Of a stretch of DNA of 43,562 nucleotides, positions 16,020-23,917 are shown one piece after another. This DNA comes from Gemmatimonadaceae bacterium (GTDB lineage: Bacteria; Gemmatimonadota; Gemmatimonadetes; Gemmatimonadales; Gemmatimonadaceae): the NCBI GenBank assembly GCA_036003045.1, contig DASYSS010000086.1:1-43562 (forward strand), given 5' to 3'. The translations under genes and the position numbers were made by a program. How positions within the stretch are numbered: position 1 is the stretch's first letter; every line of letters starts with the position of its first letter. The notes beneath the pieces were generated by a model. That model had not been told where the DNA came from, did not search any database, and saw only the letters and a program-made list of their open reading frames with translations.

Positions 16020-16515
16020 AGTGACATCCACAGACGAACGGCTTGACCCAATCGTCGAGCGCGCGGCGGCGTTGCTGCGACGGCCGGAGCCGGTGGGGCA
16101 AGCCTGGCGCGACGCGCTGATGGCGAGCGTCGCTGTACCGGCGCAACGACGGGGTACGACGATGCGCGTGTGGGTTCCGCTTGGAATCGCCGCGGCCGTA
16201 TGCGCGGTCGTCGGTGTACAGCGGCTCAATGCCGGAAATGGCGGCGATCAAGTGCGATTTGCCGTCTCGGCGCCGAGCGCGAAGCGGGTGTCGCTCGTCG
16301 GAGACTTCAACGGGTGGAATCCGACGGCAGTGCCGATGCGCCGTGGCTCGAGCGACGTGTGGGTCGTCAAGGTCCGTCTTCAGCCGGGGCGCCACGTGTT
16401 CGCGTTCTCGATCGACGGCGCGCTGCGTGCAGACTCGGCGGCGCCGCGAGCGGTCGAAGACGATTTCGGCGTGCCCGGATCGGTGGTCGTTGTTCCGGGG
16501 CGGGGAACCGACTGA
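16006..16515 (+). CDS. Putative anti-sigma with one TM helix and extracytoplasmic CBM48-like glycogen-binding domain
   Basis: 169 residues. Residues 1-52 are a short acidic cytoplasmic region (DPIVERAAALLRRPEPVGQAWRDALMASV), 53-72 a single TM helix (VWVPLGIAAAVCAVVGV), and 82-168 an isoamylase early-set/AMPK-beta type glycogen-binding domain with VRFAVSAP, the diagnostic SLVGDFNGWNP at ~97-106 and GRHVFAFSIDG. The cytoplasmic part is too short for a full zinc-binding anti-sigma fold but sits where anti-sigmas sit: directly after, and overlapping, the ECF gene. I infer that the outer domain senses glucan and the inner part holds the sigma factor. Its stop shares one base with the next start. 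Confidence 0.78.
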   Translation: MTDHEVTSTDERLDPIVERAAALLRRPEPVGQAWRDALMASVAVPAQRRGTTMRVWVPLGIAAAVCAVVGVQRLNAGNGGDQVRFAVSAPSAKRVSLVGDFNGWNPTAVPMRRGSSDVWVVKVRLQPGRHVFAFSIDGALRADSAAPRAVEDDFGVPGSVVVVPGRGTD

Positions 16516-17186
16516 TGCGAGGACTGACTTCATCGAATCCGTATCGACTCGTGGGCATCGTCGCGTTCATCGCCATGCCGTCGCTCTCGTACGCGCAAGG
16601 CGGCGGCACCCAGGCCTGGCCCGCGGCGCCGCAACTGCCGGCGAACATAGAGGTGGTGGTCAATCGCTTTCTCGATTCCGCGCGAACGCGAGGATTGCCG
16701 ACCAGTCCGCTCACCTCGAAGGCCGCCGAGGGCGTGCTCAAGGGAGCCGACAGCGCGCGAATCGTCAGCGCCGTTCGCAAACTGTTCGATGAACTGGATA
16801 GCGCTCGCAAGACGCTGGGCCCGAGCGCGCCGAGCGCGGAGCTGGTCGCGGCGGCGAGCGCGCTGCACGCGGGAGTGACGCCTGCGCAGCTGGCCCACGT
16901 CGCTCAACTTGGGAGCGGACAAGGGAAATCGGAGCGGCTGGTGATGCCGCTCGTCGTTCTCGCGGACCTCGTCGCTCGCCGCGTCTCAACGGACGTCGCC
17001 GTCGCGTCGCTCGAGACGCTGCTGGCGCGCGCGGCACCGGACGCCGAGTACGCGACCCTTCGCACCGCGATTGAGCGCGACATCGCCAACGGAAAGTCGC
17101 CCGACGCGGCTATGCGCGCGCAGAGCGCGGCGGTGGTTCGGACGTTGGACGCGAAAGCGGGGGGAGTTCGGCCGCCCGAAGAATGA
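16515..17186 (+). CDS. Secreted helical protein of unknown function in the ECF operon
   Basis: 223 residues from ATG 16515, which overlaps the previous stop by one base (TGATG). A longer open frame exists but lies inside the previous gene. A signal peptide ends near PSLSYAQ. The mature part is Ala-rich and helical, with a conserved-looking pattern of short helices (VVNRFLDSARTRGLPTSPL, AAEGVLKGADSARIVSAVRKLFDELD, VVLADLVARRVSTDVAVASLETLLARAA). No enzyme motif is seen. Tight coupling to the ECF sigma and CBM48-like genes says it belongs to the same response; it might be a periplasmic partner of the sensor. Confidence 0.8.
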   Translation: MRGLTSSNPYRLVGIVAFIAMPSLSYAQGGGTQAWPAAPQLPANIEVVVNRFLDSARTRGLPTSPLTSKAAEGVLKGADSARIVSAVRKLFDELDSARKTLGPSAPSAELVAAASALHAGVTPAQLAHVAQLGSGQGKSERLVMPLVVLADLVARRVSTDVAVASLETLLARAAPDAEYATLRTAIERDIANGKSPDAAMRAQSAAVVRTLDAKAGGVRPPEE

Positions 17187-17224
17187 GGCGGCGTCTCGTC
17201 ATCGTTTCGCGCCGCATTCGAATC

Positions 17225-17908
17225 TCACGACGGCTTTCGTCCGACGGCACAGATCCAACCCTTCGATCGCTCGACCGAGACCTGAACGTCGGAGAAGCCC
17301 GCGTTCGAGAGTAGGGCCCGATGCCCGTCGACACTCAGGTAGGTCGCGCCGAGCAGTCCGGTCATCACCGGCCGGAAGAGCCAATCGAAGCTGCGACCCT
17401 TGTACGTCTCGGCGAGAATCATGAACGTGCCGCCCGGGCCGAGCACGCGAAGGACTTCTTGCAGATCGGTCGCCAGATGCGGCCAGTAGTAGTGCGTCTC
17501 GACGGCGGTGACGACGTCGAACGTCGCCGGCGGAAAGGGCAGGTTCGAAACCGACGACTCTTGCACGTCGACTCGCCCCTCCGCGATACGCCCCGCGTTG
17601 TGCTTGCGCGACGCCGCAACGCTCGCCGCCGAATAGTCGACGCCGTAGACCTTGCCCATCGTCGCGATGTCGGCGAGAGTCGCGAGCGTTCGCCCGCCGC
17701 CGCAGCCGATGTCGAGCACGGTCGCGTCCCGCGCGATCTCGAGATGGCCGAGCCCCCACTGTGTGAGGCCGGAGTGGCCGCGGTTCATTTGCGCGAGCAC
17801 GAACCGGCCGAGCAACCACTTCGGCTTCCGGCACTGCCTCGCGAACGCGACCGCCGCGCCCACGGCGACGGCCCACGTTACGATCTGGCGAGCGAGGTGC
17901 GGGTCCAT
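17225..17908 (-). CDS. Class I SAM-dependent methyltransferase, membrane-anchored
   Basis: 227 residues from ATG 17908 (MDPHLARQIV). An N-terminal hydrophobic helix (residues ~8-24) suggests membrane attachment. SAM-binding motif I is VLDIGCGGGRTLATLA; further UbiE-like motifs follow: KVYGVDYSAASVAASRKH, GRVDVQESSVSNLPFPPATFDVVTAVETHYYW and LQEVLRVLGPGGTFMILAE. The substrate is unknown; the family includes menaquinone and sterol methyltransferases but a conserved acceptor motif is not visible. It is convergent with the ECF operon (38-base gap) and is separated from the downstream permease by a hairpin. Confidence 0.88.
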   Translation of the reverse strand: MDPHLARQIVTWAVAVGAAVAFARQCRKPKWLLGRFVLAQMNRGHSGLTQWGLGHLEIARDATVLDIGCGGGRTLATLADIATMGKVYGVDYSAASVAASRKHNAGRIAEGRVDVQESSVSNLPFPPATFDVVTAVETHYYWPHLATDLQEVLRVLGPGGTFMILAETYKGRSFDWLFRPVMTGLLGATYLSVDGHRALLSNAGFSDVQVSVERSKGWICAVGRKPS

Positions 17909-17958
17909 TGTCGTTAACGACGAGAACCGACCATCCAAAGTTTCCGCGGGCGTCGATG

Positions 17959-17978
17959 GCGCGGCCGGCGGGCCGCGC
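17959..17978 (-). terminator. GC-rich hairpin after the ADOP permease gene
   Basis: GCGCGGCC and GGCCGCGC pair with a GGCG loop, 56 bases past the permease stop at 18035 and before the methyltransferase start. There is no clear T-run. Confidence 0.4.
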
Positions 17979-18034
17979 GCGTTACACGCGATCGGTCGGG
18001 TTGGACTCCTTGCGTCAGCGACAGCGCCAGGACT

Positions 18035-20398
18035 CTACTCGGCGCGGAGTGCTCGGAGCGGGTCGATCCGGCTGGATCGATGCGACGGGACGTACGCGCC
18101 GGTGAGCGCCGCCGCGAAGACGATCGCTGCCGCGGCGGCGTACGCGGCGGGATCGAGTCGGCTGACTCCGTAGAGCGTGGACGCGACGAAGCGCGTGGCC
18201 AAGAAGCCGACGCTCAACCCGACGACGATTCCCGCGAGCGCGACCGATCCCGCGTCAGTCAGCTCGGCCGCTTTCACCTGGAACGGGGTCGCGCCGAGCG
18301 CCAAGCGCACGCCGATCTCGTGCGTGCGCGCCGCGACCGTGTACGACATCGTGCCATAGATGCCGATGGCCGCGAGCACGAGCGCGATGCCGCCGAAGAT
18401 CGTCAGCGCCACGGTCGCGAATCTGCGGTCGGCGGAGCTTCTGGAAATGCGGTCGTCGAGTGTGCCGAAGGTGGCGGGCGTCATCGGCGCGACCTCATGA
18501 AGTCGTGCTCGAACCGACGGGATCAACGCCGCGGCGTCGCGTGTCGTGCGGACGAACGCGACCAGTTGGCCCTCGGTGCGCGTCGGGTGCTGCGCGAGCG
18601 GCACGTAGATCTCGTTCTGCCCTCCGCGCGGCATGCTCCACAGCGACGCTTCCGCCGCGACGCCGACGATCGTGAGCACCTGATTCCAGAGGTAGTTCGT
18701 CACGATCCCTTCGCCGATGGGATTTCGGCCTGGCCAGAGCGCGTTCGCGATTCCCGGCGTGACGATGGCGACCATCGGCGCCCCGGCGCGATCGGCCGAC
18801 GTGAACGCGCGCCCGCTCACGAGCGGCTGATGCATCACGTCGAAATAGCCGGTCGACACGAGGCGGAATCCGGCCATCGCGGGAAAGTCATGATCGACGG
18901 GGTCGGTGGTGCGTCGTACGGGTCCCGCGGTGCTTCCCCAATCGAGCGGAAGGTGGTTCGCGAACGCGACGCCGCTCACACCCGGAAGGCTGCCAAGCTC
19001 GTCTCCCAAATGCGCGAGCTTGCCCATGTTCACGGTGTCGTCCGGGACGAGCGACGCCGTGACGACGCCGTGGACCTGAATGCCCGTGTCCGCAGAGAGG
19101 ATGTTGCGCATCGTGCGAATGAGCAGCATCGATCCAACGAGAAGCACGATCGCCGTGGCGATCTCGAACCCGACGAGCCAGCGCCATACCGACGCGCGCA
19201 CCGTCTGAGCCGAGCCCCGAGTACCGTGCAACAGAGATCCAGGGTCGCCGCCCGCCAAACGCAGGGCCGGGTACAGTCCAATGAGCACCGACGTGACGAC
19301 GCTCAACGCGACAGCGAACGCCAAAACGCCGGCGTCGACATGGAGCTCGTCGATCCGCGGAACGAGACCCGTGCCGAGCAGGCGCACGACGCGTGTGAAG
19401 ACGATCGCGAGGCCGACGCCGAGCGCCGCGCCGGCGACGGCGAGAATTGTGCTCTCGAGAAACAGCTGCCGAACGACGCGTCCGCGCGGGGCGCCGAGCG
19501 CAGAGCGCACCGCGAGCTCGCGCCCGCGAGACAGCCCGCGGGCCAACTGCGCGCTCACCAAGTTCGTGCAAGCGACGAGCAGCACGAGCGCGGCAGCGGC
19601 GAGCACCACGGTGAACGTCACGCGATACCGGCCGACCACGTAGTCGTGCAGCGGCGACAGATCCGCGTCGACGGCCGACGTCTCGATGCCATACGTCGAG
19701 AGTAATGATCGGGACAGCGCGGTCATCTCGGCGCGCGCGGCCATCTCGGTCGCGCCGGGTGCCAAGCGGGCGACGACTCGATAGTTGCGGCACGTGCGAC
19801 AGGTGCCGGGCTCCTGCTCGTGCGGCCAGTACACGTCGGCGTCGTCGATGAACTTGAAGCCCGCGCGAGCGACACCGATGACGGGGACCGGCGTGTCGCC
19901 GACCTGAATTGTGCCCAAAGGCCGGCGCCCGCTCATTTGCGTTTGCCAGAAGTCGTACGAGACCATGACGACAGGAGGGCCGCCCTCGCGATTTTCGTCG
20001 GCCGTGAACTCTCGGCCGACGGCGGGCGGGGCGCCCAGCACAGAGAAGAACCCGCGCGAAACGCCCATCGTCGTCACGCGGCTGACGTTCGACCCCACGG
20101 TGACGGTTCGCGCTTGGACGAACTGCGCCGAAGCGAGCCCGCTGAACGAATGGCCGCGATTCCGCCAATCGGCAAAGTTGGGGTACGACGCCGCCTGAAG
20201 CGCGCCGCTGCGGGTCTTCTCGCGAAGAAAGACCAATCGATCCGGATTCGCGTAGGGCAGCGGGCGAATCAGGACGGTGTCGAGCACCGCGAACGCGGTG
20301 GTCGTCGCGCCGATGCCGAGGGCGAGCGTGACGAGCGCGAGGGCGGTGAAGCCGGGCTGGCGGCGAAGAGAGCGGAGGGCGTAGCGACTGGAGTCCAT
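18035..20398 (-). CDS. ADOP/MacB-like FtsX-type permease
   Basis: 787 residues from ATG 20398 (MDSSRYALRSLRRQPGFTAL). The ADOP (acidobacterial duplicated orphan permease) layout is present: a first TM helix with LALGIGATTTAFAVLDTVLIRPLPY, a MacB-type periplasmic domain, three TM helices of the first FtsX module (near residues 275, 320-345, 365-385), a second periplasmic domain, and a C-terminal FtsX module (FATVALTIFGGIALVLAAIGIYGTMSYTVAARTHEIGVRLALGAT). It lacks the N-terminal helical extension found in the second copy at 23918-26623. No ATPase gene is adjacent. Such proteins probably work in efflux or lipoprotein handling. Confidence 0.92.
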   Translation of the reverse strand: MDSSRYALRSLRRQPGFTALALVTLALGIGATTTAFAVLDTVLIRPLPYANPDRLVFLREKTRSGALQAASYPNFADWRNRGHSFSGLASAQFVQARTVTVGSNVSRVTTMGVSRGFFSVLGAPPAVGREFTADENREGGPPVVMVSYDFWQTQMSGRRPLGTIQVGDTPVPVIGVARAGFKFIDDADVYWPHEQEPGTCRTCRNYRVVARLAPGATEMAARAEMTALSRSLLSTYGIETSAVDADLSPLHDYVVGRYRVTFTVVLAAAALVLLVACTNLVSAQLARGLSRGRELAVRSALGAPRGRVVRQLFLESTILAVAGAALGVGLAIVFTRVVRLLGTGLVPRIDELHVDAGVLAFAVALSVVTSVLIGLYPALRLAGGDPGSLLHGTRGSAQTVRASVWRWLVGFEIATAIVLLVGSMLLIRTMRNILSADTGIQVHGVVTASLVPDDTVNMGKLAHLGDELGSLPGVSGVAFANHLPLDWGSTAGPVRRTTDPVDHDFPAMAGFRLVSTGYFDVMHQPLVSGRAFTSADRAGAPMVAIVTPGIANALWPGRNPIGEGIVTNYLWNQVLTIVGVAAEASLWSMPRGGQNEIYVPLAQHPTRTEGQLVAFVRTTRDAAALIPSVRARLHEVAPMTPATFGTLDDRISRSSADRRFATVALTIFGGIALVLAAIGIYGTMSYTVAARTHEIGVRLALGATPFQVKAAELTDAGSVALAGIVVGLSVGFLATRFVASTLYGVSRLDPAAYAAAAAIVFAAALTGAYVPSHRSSRIDPLRALRAE

Positions 20399-20492
20399 TC
20401 TCGGGGTGGATTGAGGTAGGACCACGCCGGGATAGACAGTGCAGGGAGGCCGAGGGTTGGGTAAAATCCTCGAATCGCCGCCGGCCGCGCCG

Positions 20493-21185
20493 TTACCAGA
20501 CGTGCGGTATCAACCGAAACGGTACTTTCGCCTTGTAGTCCGCGTAGCCGGCGAGATTCGCGACCAGCATTCGCTCCTCGTCGAACAACCGCCAGATCAA
20601 GAACGGCAGCATCACCACGACGCCCATCAGGCCCCACCACGACCCGAGGGCAAGCGGTGTTCCGATCACGTACAGCAACGCGCTCGCGTACATCGGGTGT
20701 CGAACGATCGCGTATGGCCCGGTCGAAACGACCGTCTGATTCTCCGCGATCTCGATGGTCGCCGAGGTGAACGTGTTCTCGCGGTGGACGCGAAAAATGA
20801 AATAGAAGCCGATCACCACGAGCGCGTCGCCGATGAGAACGATCGCCGTCGAGACGGTGGACCACTGAAAACGGTGGTCGAGCGCCGGAATGACGAGCAG
20901 CGCAATGAATCCGAGCGAGGCGCCAAGCATCACGAGCTTCTGCGCCGGGCGTGTTTCCGCAGTCGGTCCGCCGCGCATGCGACGCTCGAGCAGGGCGGGG
21001 TCGCGCCGCATCAAGTCGAGCGTCGTGAGCAGCGACACGGTGAAAAAGACGGCGAGATACAACCAGCCCTGCCAATAGCGAATGGTCCCGGCGAGTCCGA
21101 AGACGAGCAGCCCCATCACGGCCGCCAGCAGGACGAGCGAGAGCAACGCTCGCGTCGCGAGATTCGACGTCCTCGCTGTCGCCAT
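20493..21185 (-). CDS. Isoprenylcysteine carboxyl methyltransferase-like membrane methyltransferase
   Basis: 230 residues with about five to six TM helices (for example residues 12-33, 38-56, 88-104, 112-131, 175-195). The ICMT/phospholipid methyltransferase signature is clear: FRVHRENTFTSATIEIAENQTVVSTGPYAIVRHPMYASALL, with the RHPMY motif, then FDEERMLVANLAGYADYKAKVPFRLIPHVW, where E-E-x-x-L and Y-x-x-Y-x-x-x-V-P-x-R-x-P bind the cofactor and substrate. The last of three tightly spaced minus-strand genes (5-base gap to the GNAT gene). The substrate is not known; bacterial members methylate isoprenoid or lipid groups. Confidence 0.9.
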   Translation of the reverse strand: MATARTSNLATRALLSLVLLAAVMGLLVFGLAGTIRYWQGWLYLAVFFTVSLLTTLDLMRRDPALLERRMRGGPTAETRPAQKLVMLGASLGFIALLVIPALDHRFQWSTVSTAIVLIGDALVVIGFYFIFRVHRENTFTSATIEIAENQTVVSTGPYAIVRHPMYASALLYVIGTPLALGSWWGLMGVVVMLPFLIWRLFDEERMLVANLAGYADYKAKVPFRLIPHVW

Positions 21186-21190
21186 TGGCC

Positions 21191-21766
21191 TCAGCGTGTG
21201 TCCAGCGTCCAGACCTGCAGCTGGACGGCGGCGCCCTCCGCGCTTTTGGACGGCTCGTCGATCGTCGTCGCGAGCGAGAAGCCCAGCCGTTTGGGAACGG
21301 CGGCGCTCGGCTCGTTTCGAGCGTCACACCGGATCTCGAGGTGGGCGAACCGCCCGGTTCGTCGCGCGACGTCGATGATCGCGCGCACCGCCTCGGTCGC
21401 GAGGCCGCGCCCCGTTTCGTCGGCGCGAAGCCAATAGCCGATCTCGGCGCGGTCGGCGTCGGCGAACGCGACGCGCCCAGCGGCCGAGCGAGGGAAGAGG
21501 TCGATTTCGCCAAGCAGCGTTCGTTCGTCGCTCGTCAGCATGGCGAACCGCCACTCGCGATCGGTCTCGAACTCGGTGCCGAACGCCGCGAGTCGATCGG
21601 CGAGCAGCGGAACGACCGAGGGCGTCGCGACGCGCGGCGGAATCCACGGGGCGAGGTGCTCGTAGTTGGCGACGAGAATCGGGTGCAGCGCCTCGGCGTC
21701 CGCGGCACGCCAAGGTCGGAGGTACAAACGCTGCGTGCGAATTTCGAGCGGAACGGCGGCGGCCAT
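21191..21766 (-). CDS. GNAT family N-acetyltransferase (RimJ/RimL-like)
   Basis: 191 residues. Typical RimJ/RimL start (EIRTQRLYLRPWRAADAEALHPIL), a central RFAMLTSDERTLLGEIDLF strand pair, and the acetyl-CoA-binding region AEIGYWLRADETGRGLATEAVRAIIDVARR where G-R-G-L-A is the pyrophosphate loop. It continues with LEIRCDARNEPSAAVPKRLGFSLATTID. It sits between a methyltransferase gene (7-base gap) and the ICMT-like gene (5-base gap), so it is in the middle of an operon. Acceptor unknown; family members modify ribosomal proteins or small amines. Confidence 0.9.
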   Translation of the reverse strand: MAAAVPLEIRTQRLYLRPWRAADAEALHPILVANYEHLAPWIPPRVATPSVVPLLADRLAAFGTEFETDREWRFAMLTSDERTLLGEIDLFPRSAAGRVAFADADRAEIGYWLRADETGRGLATEAVRAIIDVARRTGRFAHLEIRCDARNEPSAAVPKRLGFSLATTIDEPSKSAEGAAVQLQVWTLDTR

Positions 21767-21773
21767 TCGGCGT

Positions 21774-22460
21774 TCAGCTCAGCGAATATGAGACGAGGAC
21801 GCGCCGCTGCTCCGGGAAGCGTCGGATATCGACGGCGCCGCAATATGGAGCGAACGTCGCGCGAAACTCGTCGTCGGAGAAGAAATGCTTGACGACACGG
21901 TACCGCGAGCCGTCCGACAGCGCGCGCTCCTGAAGATGATTGCCTTCTGCGTCCCGAAGCGCGGTTACCGACCCGGGCCACGGAGTCTGATCGCAAAACG
22001 CGATCCGGGCGCCGGAACGAAGCTGGCGATGCAATCCCTCGAGAAACGCCGCGACACGCGACGCCGGCACGTGGGCGAAGAAGTCGACCGCGAACGCGCC
22101 GTCGAACTCTCCGCCAATCGACGAGAGGTCGTACGCGTCGGCACGAACGAACGACACGCGCGATGCGTCGATCTCCTTGGCGCGCGCGACGGCGAGCACC
22201 GAGTCGTTGTAATCCGACGCGACGATCGTCGCCGCCGACTGAGCCACCCGTTCGGTCCAGAATCCGGGACCGCACGCGATTTCGAGCACTGCTCGCCCAT
22301 ACATCTCCTGACGAAGCGCTTCGATGACCGGCTCGAGCGCCGCGACAACCGCCGGATCGTCGTAGCCCATCGACGAGTCGTACCACTCGGCTCGCCGCGA
22401 GTAGTACAGCTGCATCTCCGCGACGATCGCGTTCGGGGAATCGTTTGCTTTCGTCATCAC
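21774..22460 (-). CDS. Class I SAM-dependent methyltransferase
   Basis: 228 residues. SAM motif I is AVLEIACGPGFWTERVA, followed by IVASDYNDSVLAVARAK, VSFVRADAYDLSSIGGEFDGAFAVDFFAHVP and LHRQLRSGARIAFCDQT. A YYSRRAEWYDSSMGYDDP segment near the N-terminus is like that of many small-molecule methyltransferases. It begins 30 bases after the ABC ATPase stop and is followed by the GNAT and ICMT-like genes with almost no gaps. Substrate unknown; co-location with an ICMT-like enzyme and an acetyltransferase may point to modification of one compound or lipid, but that is a guess. Confidence 0.88.
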   Translation of the reverse strand: MMTKANDSPNAIVAEMQLYYSRRAEWYDSSMGYDDPAVVAALEPVIEALRQEMYGRAVLEIACGPGFWTERVAQSAATIVASDYNDSVLAVARAKEIDASRVSFVRADAYDLSSIGGEFDGAFAVDFFAHVPASRVAAFLEGLHRQLRSGARIAFCDQTPWPGSVTALRDAEGNHLQERALSDGSRYRVVKHFFSDDEFRATFAPYCGAVDIRRFPEQRRVLVSYSLS

Positions 22461-22490
22461 AGTCCCGGGATATCGGTCGGTCGGTATGGA

Positions 22491-23207
22491 TTATAAGCCG
22501 CTCGCCCGGTACCACGTGCCGAGATAGTCCCGCCGAAACTGCTCGTGCTTCGTCGCGATGGCCGGCGGACCGAGCTCATATGTCGTTCCGCTCGTGCACC
22601 AGGTGACATGGTCCGCCGCGTCGAGGAGAGCGGATACTTCGTGCCCCGTAATGACGACGGCCGCCCCATCCGCGGCCATCTCAGACAGAACACCGACGAT
22701 CGCCTCGGCGTCCTTCGGTGGAATGCCGCGAAGCGGCTCGTCGGCGAGGAGACACGTGGGCCGGCGTACGAGCGCCGCCGCGATCTCGGTGCGGCGCAAC
22801 TCTCCGCCGGAAAGCTGAAATGGACGCCGGTCGAGTACGCCGGGGACGCCCATGCGCGCAACGGCGGCAGTCACGTCGCCGCCATCGAACCGGCGCCGGA
22901 TCATCTCGAGTTGCCGTCGAATGGTGAACGCATTCGAGAGCAGGTCGTGGTCCGGCAAATAGAACACGCCTCGCAGCGCCAACCGGCGCAGCGAGGCGCG
23001 CGGATGCACGCGTCCGTCGCAATGCACCACGCCGCTGTCGGGCGCGATGCGTCCCGCGGCGATCTTGATCAGCGTCGATTTCCCCACGCCGTTGCGTCCG
23101 AGCATCACGCGCAGCTCTCCGGCCACGGCGCGCAAGCTCGCAGACGTCAGCACGCGGCGGCCGTCGAACGACTTCCCGACGCAATCGGCGGTGAGGACAG
23201 ACGTCAT
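22491..23207 (-). CDS. ABC transporter ATP-binding protein
   Basis: 238 residues. Walker A is GRNGVGKST (37-45), the signature is LSGGE (132-136), Walker B ends CLLADEP with Asp156/Glu157, and the H-loop is VITGHEV. The Q-loop region reads FYLPDHDLL: the glutamine that normally senses the membrane domain is replaced by Asp. Overall the sequence resembles LptB and branched-chain amino-acid ATPases. Its ATG overlaps the stop of a 102-residue membrane protein by four bases, so that tiny protein is the natural partner; no standard permease is in the operon. Confidence 0.9.
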   Translation of the reverse strand: MTSVLTADCVGKSFDGRRVLTSASLRAVAGELRVMLGRNGVGKSTLIKIAAGRIAPDSGVVHCDGRVHPRASLRRLALRGVFYLPDHDLLSNAFTIRRQLEMIRRRFDGGDVTAAVARMGVPGVLDRRPFQLSGGELRRTEIAAALVRRPTCLLADEPLRGIPPKDAEAIVGVLSEMAADGAAVVITGHEVSALLDAADHVTWCTSGTTYELGPPAIATKHEQFRRDYLGTWYRASGL

Positions 23208-23512
23208 CGCAGGCCGCTCTCGATCGCCCGCAGGCTCAACTCGCCGACCGCGGCGGGCATCGCCAGCGCGCCGATGAACACCACCGGGTGAATTGCGAGA
23301 TTCCCAATCAGCGCCATCTCACGCCGGCGGAGCGTGTCGACGACGCCCAGGGCGACGCTCACGATCACCGCCTCGAGCGCGGCGGCCGTCGACACCGGCA
23401 GCGCAGGGAGGCTGGCGAACAACGCGACGATGGCCGCCACGGCGCGAGCCGCGACCCAGCACGTAGCGCCGCGAACGAAGTACGCCTGTAAGTAGGGCCA
23501 GTGCGCTCGCAT
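23204..23512 (-). CDS. Small membrane protein coupled to the ABC ATPase
   Basis: 102 residues from ATG 23512. Hydrophobic helices lie around residues 17-38, 43-60 and 69-90, with a basic loop (DTLRRREM) between the second and third. The stop overlaps the ABC ATPase start (ATGA), so the two are translated together. It is much too small for a normal ABC permease (five or six helices), and I do not recognise its family. It might be half of an oligomeric membrane domain or an ATPase regulator. A TTG nine codons upstream is an alternative start. Confidence 0.75.
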   Translation of the reverse strand: MRAHWPYLQAYFVRGATCWVAARAVAAIVALFASLPALPVSTAAALEAVIVSVALGVVDTLRRREMALIGNLAIHPVVFIGALAMPAAVGELSLRAIESGLR

Positions 23513-23565
23513 TGCGGGGGTACCCACCGGCCCGGCCAAAGTGCCAGGTCGCCCTCAATCGCCGA

Positions 23566-23901
23566 TCATGACCCCTTGGCGTACACCCACGCCTGCCGGC
23601 CCGACGCGAGCTGCGCGAGCATGCGAATGTAGCCGGCCGGTTCGTAGGCGTCGGCCTTCGCCAATTCGTCGTCCGTCACCTCGAACGCCGTGCCGGCAAC
23701 TCGATGTTCGGTTTGCCCGGTGAAGGTGACGATGGCGTGACGCGCGCGTCCGCTCGTCGATACGAATTTCGGATCAGTGACTTCGAAGATCGACTGCTCG
23801 AAGCCGACCAAGTCGTCAGGGAAGCCGTCCAACAGGCGACCGAACGTAGAGAGCTGCACCGCGTCCTGGCGCAGCGTTCCATAGGAGAAGAGTAGGGGCA
23901 T
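23566..23901 (-). CDS. Gamma-glutamylcyclotransferase (AIG2-like) family protein
   Basis: 111 residues. The family signature FSYGTLRQD lies at residues 5-13 and binds the gamma-glutamyl group. The catalytic acid is the Glu in KADAYEPAGYIR. The fold ends with AWVYAKGS. Full-length for a bacterial GGCT-like protein. It starts 16 bases after the stop of the large ADOP permease gene, so it is probably co-transcribed with PadR and ADOP. The reaction is cyclisation of a gamma-glutamyl amide to 5-oxoproline and an amine; the natural substrate is not evident. Confidence 0.9.
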   Translation of the reverse strand: MPLLFSYGTLRQDAVQLSTFGRLLDGFPDDLVGFEQSIFEVTDPKFVSTSGRARHAIVTFTGQTEHRVAGTAFEVTDDELAKADAYEPAGYIRMLAQLASGRQAWVYAKGS

Positions 23902-23917
23902 GCAGACTCGTTCAAGT

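Noticed and set aside
16170-16514. Longer start for the secreted protein in the ECF operon
   Set aside because: The extra part lies in another frame of the CBM48-like gene and has no signal peptide; the ATG at 16515 gives one.
23513-23530. GGGTACCC as a third PadR operator
   Set aside because: It has a GGTACC core but no base between the halves and no flanking symmetry like the two PadR palindromes; probably chance.
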